A stretch of DNA of 64,000 bases from Penicillus capitatus (taxonomy: Eukaryota > Chlorophyta). Shown in pieces: positions 57,369 through 64,000 of this stretch; the stretch's first letter is position 1; every line of letters begins with the position of its first letter. The translations under genes were made by a program, and so were the position numbers. Where the stretch lies: the NCBI GenBank assembly GCA_965649825.1, contig OZ287695.1, forward strand, positions 2,274,398-2,338,397, written 5' to 3'. The notes beneath the pieces are model-generated. The model was given only the letters and a program-made list of their open reading frames with translations. It did not search any database and was not told the DNA's origin.

Positions 57369-58759
57369 TACAGAAACAACATTCCGAGTGGATTTTGAAT
57401 TGCATATATGGTGAATACATGTCGACCATTTCGCGAACGTCATTCATCGGACACGCGAGCTGCCACAACATCTACGCAGGACGACACACTGGTCGATGTC
57501 GACTTGCCCACAGGCGATGCCTTCTTAGCCCTATCCGACGGTGCTGCCTCAGTGCTATCCTCTTTTCATCGCTTCTTGCTCTTGGGTTGGATCTTGTCTT
57601 TGATCATAGACGAGAGGACTTTCGTCTGAGTTCTTTGCGACGATCGACCCGATGCGAGAGATGATATGACGTCTTCCGCATCATTTTATTTCTTCTTCTG
57701 CCGATCCATCTTTGCCTTGGACGCCGCAAACTGACTCAGTTTTCTAATCTCGCAGCTCCAGCTCTGAATGACTCTGTTTCTGGGCCTCGCTTCTTAAGTA
57801 TAGCAAATCTCTTTGTCAAAGGCCCTTCGACCGAAGAGCCATCATCCCTGTTGCTGCCGCAGAACTTCAATCTGCACAAGGGAGTTCACAAGTTTCAAAA
57901 GAACAGAATCTCGAGCAATGGACCTAAAAGGCTCTGAATGTTCAGAATGCCTTTCTGGGCGAGAATGACCCTCGAAAGAATCCGGTTGCTTTTGCATATC
58001 CCGCTTCATTTTTTAGAATGGACGGGTGTTCTTGTGACAACTGTGCTAGATTGTAAACATGCTTCGAGACCAAATCGGCAAGTAGGCTAGTGTCACAGAG
58101 ACGAAGGTGAAGGAGAGACATTAAAGCAGATGTGACGTCCTATGACGTCGATCGTGACGTTAGCATGACGTGAGGCAAGAGTCATGTAAACAGAGGGATA
58201 AAAACCGGATCGTTAAACAAAAAACACTATTTTACAAAGACACTCTTCCTTTTGCGCACTTCCGTTTGTAAATACGACACTCGCGTAACACAAGTGTAAC
58301 CCGGCACTGGGCTTGAAAATAGGAGGTAAGCTTCCGTGGCGGGAGATGTCGCCAAGATTTCTCTGGCGATGTGACTGTCTCGTTTGCAATGGGTCATCTG
58401 CCGGGAGGGCACGTGGTGTCATGTCAAAAGGGCTTTGTTCTGTGAAAGGGGTCCTTTTCTCTGGCTCTGCATACGGGGTGATTCACCTGCCTTGAAAGTC
58501 TTATCACCATGCACATATATGATGGGGACTCGAGATCATTCAGGACCTTGCTTCGATTACTGTAAGAGTCTTCCGCTGTGCGGCTCGGTTACACTTGTGT
58601 TTATCCGACACCCCTTGCGCACAGCAACTCCGACCAATGTCTCGTGTGAGTGTTCCTGCATGCTAGTTAGGTACATCCCCACGCCCTTGTACAAAGATAG
58701 CCGCATTCTGGCTGCTCGGTGGTGGTGCGCCGATCGCGACACTTGAAAATGGGACTTCA
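57369..58759. other. Gene-poor region between TIC110 and the satellite array
   Basis: About 1.4 kb. It contains two weak minus-strand coding candidates (listed separately) and a cluster of TGACGT-type words at 58130-58170 (GATGTGACGTCC, ATGACGTCGATCGTGACGTT), which resemble CRE/bZIP sites. A poly-A-like AAACAAAAAAC run lies at 58216. No recognisable gene after 57800. Confidence 0.45.
57566..57790 (-). CDS. Possible small basic protein exons
   Basis: Two short minus-strand stretches look coding. One ends LSQFAASKAKMDRQKKK at a TAA (57686-57688). Another reads GRSSQRTQTKVLSSMIKDKI with QPKSKKR to a TGA at 57566-57568. Both are lysine-rich C-termini, so they could be two genes or alternative ends. 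No family recognised and no start identified. Confidence 0.22.
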
Positions 58760-58880
58760 TCCTCGAGCACCAAGACGGCGGCGAACGCCCCGTCCGAGCG
58801 ACCCTGCACGTTGGCACCGTGGTGCCCCACGCCCCCGTGGCGAGAGAATCCAGCAAAGCCGGCTACAACGCGGTGATCCG
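58760..58880. other. GC-rich segment abutting the satellite array
   Basis: From about 58760 to the first repeat the sequence becomes clearly richer in G and C (runs of CGGCG, CCCCACGCCCCCGTGGCG). It reads openly on the plus strand as LEHQDGGERPVRATLHVGTV with VPHAPVARESSKAGYNAV. The composition differs from all neighbouring genes. It may be foreign or satellite-associated DNA. No family assigned. Confidence 0.4.
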
Positions 58881-61800
58881 GAGCACGTTCTATACCGGAT
58901 GTAGAAGATATTCAAAGTGGGAGATAGAGAATCATGGGACCTAACCGCCGGGGCCTGAGGTTGATCTTACCCTTGAGTTCAAGAGCACGTGTTAAGGGGT
59001 AGAAAAAGTTCAAAACGAGGTATCCAACATGTTCAAAGTGGGTGATAGAGAATCATGGGACCTAACCGCCGGGGCCTGAGGTTGATCTTACCCTTAAGTT
59101 CATGAGCACGTTCTATACCGGATGTAGAAGATGTTCAAAGTGGGAGATAGAGAATCATGGGACCTAACCGCCGGGGCCTGAGGTTGATCTTACCCTTGAG
59201 TTCAAGAGCACGTGTTAAGGGGTAGAAAAAGTTCAAAACGAGGTATCCAACATGTTCAAAGTGGGTGATAGAGAATCATGGGACCTAACCGCCGGGGCCT
59301 GAGGTTGATCTTACCCTTAAGTTCATGAGCACGTTCTATACCGGATGTAGAAGATGTTCAAAGTGGGAGATAGAGAATCATGGGACCTAACCGCCGGGGC
59401 CTGAGGTTGATCTTACCCTTAAGTTCATGAGCACGTGTTAAGGGGTAGAAAAAGTTCAAAACGAGGTATCCAACATGTTCAAAGTGGGTGATAGAGAATC
59501 ATGGGACCTAACCGCCGGGGCCTGAGGTTGATCTTACCCTTAAGTTCATGAGCACGTTCTATACCGGATGTAGAAGATGTTCAAAGTGGGAGATAGAGAA
59601 TCATGGGACCTAACCGCCGGGGCCTGAGGTTGATCTTACCCTTGAGTTCAAGAGCACGTGTTAAGGGGTAGAAAAAGTTCAAAACGAGGTATCCAACATG
59701 TTCAAAGTGGGTGATAGAGAATCATGGGACCTAACCGCCGGGGCCTGAGGTTGATCTTACCCTTAAGTTCATGAGCACGTTCTATACCGGATGTAGAAGA
59801 TGTTCAAAGTGGGAGATAGAGAATCATGGGACCTAACCGCCGGGGCCTGAGGTTGATCTTACCCTTGAGTTCAAGAGCACGTGTTAAGGGGTAGAAAAAG
59901 TTCAAAACGAGGTATCCAACATGTTCAAAGTGGGTGATAGAGAATCATGGGACCTAACCGCCGGGGCCTGAGGTTGATCTTACCCTTAAGTTCATGAGCA
60001 CGTTCTATACCGGATGTAGAAGATGTTCAAAGTGGGAGATAGAGAATCATGGGACCTAACCGCCGGGGCCTGAGGTTGATCTTACCCTTGAGTTCAAGAG
60101 CACGTGTTAAGGGGTAGAAAAAGTTCAAAACGAGGTATCCAACATGTTCAAAGTGGGTGATAGAGAATCATGGGACCTAACCGCCGGGGCCTGAGGTTGA
60201 TCTTACCCTTAAGTTCATGAGCACGTTCTATACCGGATGTAGAAGATGTTCAAAGTGGGAGATAGAGAATCATGGGACCTAACCGCCGGGGCCTGAGGTT
60301 GATCTTACCCTTGAGTTCAAGAGCACGTGTTAAGGGGTAGAAAAAGTTCAAAACGAGGTATCCAACATGTTCAAAGTGGGTGATAGAGAATCATGGGACC
60401 TAACCGCCGGGGCCTGAGGTTGATCTTACCCTTAAGTTCATGAGCACGTTCTATACCGGATGTAGAAGATGTTCAAAGTGGGAGATAGAGAATCATGGGA
60501 CCTAACCGCCGGGGCCTGAGGTTGATCTTACCCTTGAGTTCAAGAGCACGTGTTAAGGGGTAGAAAAAGTTCAAAACGAGGTATCCAACATGTTCAAAGT
60601 GGGTGATAGAGAATCATGGGACCTAACCGCCGGGGCCTGAGGTTGATCTTACCCTTAAGTTCATGAGCACGTTCTATACCGGATGTAGAAGATGTTCAAA
60701 GTGGGAGATAGAGAATCATGGGACCTAACCGCCGGGGCCTGAGGTTGATCTTACCCTTGAGTTCAAGAGCACGTGTTAAGGGGTAGAAAAAGTTCAAAAC
60801 GAGGTATCCAACATGTTCAAAGTGGGTGATAGAGAATCATGGGACCTAACCGCCGGGGCCTGAGGTTGATCTTACCCTTAAGTTCATGAGCACGTTCTAT
60901 ACCGGATGTAGAAGATGTTCAAAGTGGGAGATAGAGAATCATGGGACCTAACCGCCGGGGCCTGAGGTTGATCTTACCCTTGAGTTCAAGAGCACGTGTT
61001 AAGGGGTAGAAAAAGTTCAAAACGAGGTATCCAACATGTTCAAAGTGGGTGATAGAGAATCATGGGACCTAACCGCCGGGGCCTGAGGTTGATCTTACCC
61101 TTAAGTTCATGAGCACGTTCTATACCGGATGTAGAAGATGTTCAAAGTGGGAGATAGAGAATCATGGGACCTAACCGCCGGGGCCTGAGGTTGATCTTAC
61201 CCTTGAGTTCAAGAGCACGTGTTAAGGGGTAGAAAAAGTTCAAAACGAGGTATCCAACATGTTCAAAGTGGGTGATAGAGAATCATGGGACCTAACCGCC
61301 GGGGCCTGAGGTTGATCTTACCCTTAAGTTCATGAGCACGTTCTATACCGGATGTAGAAGATGTTCAAAGTGGGAGATAGAGAATCATGGGACCTAACCG
61401 CCGGGGCCTGAGGTTGATCTTACCCTTGAGTTCAAGAGCACGTGTTAAGGGGTAGAAAAAGTTCAAAACGAGGTATCCAACATGTTCAAAGTGGGTGATA
61501 GAGAATCATGGGACCTAACCGCCGGGGCCTGAGGTTGATCTTACCCTTAAGTTCATGAGCACGTTCTATACCGGATGTAGAAGATGTTCAAAGTGGGAGA
61601 TAGAGAATCATGGGACCTAACCGCCGGGGCCTGAGGTTGATCTTACCCTTGAGTTCAAGAGCACGTGTTAAGGGGTAGAAAAAGTTCAAAACGAGGTATC
61701 CAACATGTTCAAAGTGGGTGATAGAGAATCATGGGACCTAACCGCCGGGGCCTGAGGTTGATCTTACCCTTAAGTTCATGAGCACGTTCTATACCGGATG

Positions 61801-63682
61801 TAGAAGATGTTCAAAGTGGGAGATAGAGAATCATGGGACCTAACCGCCGGGGCCTGAGGTTGATCTTACCCTTGAGTTCAAGAGCACGTGTTAAGGGGTA
61901 GAAAAAGTTCAAAACGAGGTATCCAACATGTTCAAAGTGGGTGATAGAGAATCATGGGACCTAACCGCCGGGGCCTGAGGTTGATCTTACCCTTAAGTTC
62001 ATGAGCACGTTCTATACCGGATGTAGAAGATGTTCAAAGTGGGAGATAGAGAATCATGGGACCTAACCGCCGGGGCCTGAGGTTGATCTTACCCTTGAGT
62101 TCAAGAGCACGTGTTAAGGGGTAGAAAAAGTTCAAAACGAGGTATCCAACATGTTCAAAGTGGGTGATAGAGAATCATGGGACCTAACCGCCGGGGCCTG
62201 AGGTTGATCTTACCCTTAAGTTCATGAGCACGTTCTATACCGGATGTAGAAGATGTTCAAAGTGGGAGATAGAGAATCATGGGACCTAACCGCCGGGGCC
62301 TGAGGTTGATCTTACCCTTGAGTTCAAGAGCACGTGTTAAGGGGTAGAAAAAGTTCAAAACGAGGTATCCAACATGTTCAAAGTGGGTGATAGAGAATCA
62401 TGGGACCTAACCGCCGGGGCCTGAGGTTGATCTTACCCTTAAGTTCATGAGCACGTTCTATACCGGATGTAGAAGATGTTCAAAGTGGGAGATAGAGAAT
62501 CATGGGACCTAACCGCCGGGGCCTGAGGTTGATCTTACCCTTGAGTTCAAGAGCACGTGTTAAGGGGTAGAAAAAGTTCAAAACGAGGTATCCAACATGT
62601 TCAAAGTGGGTGATAGAGAATCATGGGACCTAACCGCCGGGGCCTGAGGTTGATCTTACCCTTAAGTTCATGAGCACGTTCTATACCGGATGTAGAAGAT
62701 GTTCAAAGTGGGAGATAGAGAATCATGGGACCTAACCGCCGGGGCCTGAGGTTGATCTTACCCTTGAGTTCAAGAGCACGTGTTAAGGGGTAGAAAAAGT
62801 TCAAAACGAGGTATCCAACATGTTCAAAGTGGGTGATAGAGAATCATGGGACCTAACCGCCGGGGCCTGAGGTTGATCTTACCCTTAAGTTCATGAGCAC
62901 GTTCTATACCGGATGTAGAAGATGTTCAAAGTGGGAGATAGAGAATCATGGGACCTAACCGCCGGGGCCTGAGGTTGATCTTACCCTTGAGTTCAAGAGC
63001 ACGTGTTAAGGGGTAGAAAAAGTTCAAAACGAGGTATCCAACATGTTCAAAGTGGGTGATAGAGAATCATGGGACCTAACCGCCGGGGCCTGAGGTTGAT
63101 CTTACCCTTAAGTTCATGAGCACGTTCTATACCGGATGTAGAAGATGTTCAAAGTGGGAGATAGAGAATCATGGGACCTAACCGCCGGGGCCTGAGGTTG
63201 ATCTTACCCTTGAGTTCAAGAGCACGTGTTAAGGGGTAGAAAAAGTTCAAAACGAGGTATCCAACATGTTCAAAGTGGGTGATAGAGAATCATGGGACCT
63301 AACCGCCGGGGCCTGAGGTTGATCTTACCCTTAAGTTCATGAGCACGTTCTATACCGGATGTAGAAGATGTTCAAAGTGGGAGATAGAGAATCATGGGAC
63401 CTAACCGCCGGGGCCTGAGGTTGATCTTACCCTTGAGTTCAAGAGCACGTGTTAAGGGTAGAAAAAGTTCAAAACGAGGTATCCAACATGTTCAAAGTGG
63501 GTGATAGAGAATCATGGGACCTAACCGCCGGGGCCTGAGGTTGATCTTACCCTTAAGTTCATGAGCACGTTCTATACCGGATGTAGAAGATGTTCAAAGT
63601 GGGAGATAGAGAATCATGGGACCTAACCGCCGGGCCTGAGGTTGATCTTACCCTTGAGTTCAAGAGCACGTGTTAAGGGGTA
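58881..63682. repeat. 223-bp tandem satellite, dimeric higher-order repeat (about 21.5 copies)
   Basis: Every unit starts with GAGCACGT. A monomers (102 bp) continue TCTATACCGGATGTAGAAGA; B monomers (121 bp) continue GTTAAGGGGTAGAAAAAG and carry an extra CAAAACGAGGTATCCAAC. Both then share a core of about 80 bp (from TTCAAAGTGGG to CTTACCCTT). A and B alternate strictly, giving a 223-bp period checked at 58881, 59104, 59327 and onward. Copies are almost identical. I noticed only a few differences: AGTTCAT for AGTTCAA at the third A monomer (about 59420), and single-G deletions near 63458 and 63631. Stops occur in all frames, so it is non-coding. The array ends inside a B monomer at 63682. Confidence 0.97.
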
Positions 63683-64000
63683 AACTTGGAAGCTTTTGCC
63701 CAATTGCACGCCCTTAAGGCGCCGGAAAACCTCAAGGATCGTATCATGGCCAAGATCAAGCAAGAGAAAAGAGAGGGCAACAAGTTTTACCGATGGGCCA
63801 TTGCCGCCAGTTTTATTGCCTTTGTCTCCATTGGAGCCTCCTATTTCTTCTACCACCAAAACAAGGATCTGCAAGAGAAGAATTCCATGGTGAGCAACCA
63901 AATCAAAAATTTGGAGATGGACATGAAGGTGCAGCTTGAAGACATTCGGAACCAGTATATAGTGCTGAACAACCCCAACACCAAAAGGTATCAGGTGAAG
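63683..64000 (+). CDS. Bacteroidota-type anti-sigma factor fragment (RskA-like), partial
   Basis: The frame is open from the satellite edge to the window end (106 codons). It reads LEAFAQLHALKAPENLKDRI, a basic juxtamembrane segment (KIKQEKREGNKFYRW), one membrane helix (AIAASFIAFVSIGASYFFY) and a coiled region (HQNKDLQEKNSMVSNQIKNL). It continues VLNNPNTKRYQVK at the edge. This is the layout of anti-sigma-K/RskA-like proteins of Bacteroidota: cytoplasmic sigma-binding end, one helix, then a periplasmic domain. No start codon precedes it; the N-terminus is cut by the satellite. It has no intron and different codon habits. It is probably bacterial DNA joined to the array in assembly, or a true insertion. 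Confidence 0.65.

Noticed and set aside
58881-63682. CRISPR array or protein-repeat interpretation of the tandem repeat
   Set aside because: There are no unique spacers between constant repeats: both monomers recur identically, and stops occur in all frames. It is a satellite.

Overview
The window looks like nuclear DNA of a small, gene-dense, plastid-bearing eukaryote, most likely a green alga. The arguments are family-level. There is a nuclear PsaK with a presequence, TIC110, LPA1, a plant-type ECF/CbiQ transmembrane protein (ABCI12), an EBS/SHL-type BAH-PHD protein, a plant-type RR-TZF zinc-finger protein, an acyl-CoA-binding kelch protein and a plant PAT11-like palmitoyltransferase. Nearly every gene is cut by very short GT-AG introns (about 36-110 nt in those I could place). 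Genes alternate strands with gaps of tens of bases, and at least one convergent pair overlaps within coding sequence. Exon boundaries given here are hand-read and approximate unless stated.

Layout: 1-10.6 kb holds an alpha/beta hydrolase, the UFM1 protease UFSP2, a small heat-shock protein, LPA1, UMP synthase, the cysteine desulfurase SufS and the plastid EcfT-like protein. A tRNA-Arg(TCT) lies at 10.75 kb. 11-24.6 kb holds an ABCG half-transporter, a DHHC palmitoyltransferase, MPP10, a Yippee protein, N-myristoyltransferase, ACBP-kelch and RR-TZF. 24.6-26.9 kb is gene-poor. 26.9-38.4 kb holds PsaK, a tandem PC4 protein, a calcium-dependent protein kinase with a plastid-like presequence, HEN1, the BAH-PHD protein and V-ATPase subunit a.

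38.4-42.8 kb is a run of short, unrecognised or broken genes, including what looks like a truncated MFS transporter. It leads directly into the most unusual gene of the window, an approximately 1166-residue NACHT-type STAND NTPase (43.2-46.7 kb). That gene has only one intron, a large unrecognised helical N-terminus and no LRR or WD40 tail. It is followed by a 1.3 kb gap with a terminator-like hairpin.

48-57.4 kb holds plastid ATP sulfurylase, a YqiA-like hydrolase, an organelle-targeted two-lobed aspartic protease and TIC110. From 58.88 kb a nearly perfect 223-bp tandem satellite (alternating 102- and 121-bp monomers, about 21.5 dimers) runs to 63.68 kb. There it stops abruptly against a reading frame that looks like a Bacteroidota anti-sigma factor, so the right edge may be an assembly chimera.

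Functionally the window mixes plastid biogenesis and supply (TIC110, LPA1, PsaK, SufS, ATP sulfurylase, EcfT-like) with signalling and lipid modification (CDPK, NMT, DHHC, ACBP) and RNA or chromatin functions (MPP10, HEN1, EBS-like, RR-TZF, PC4). I see no operon logic, as expected for a eukaryote.
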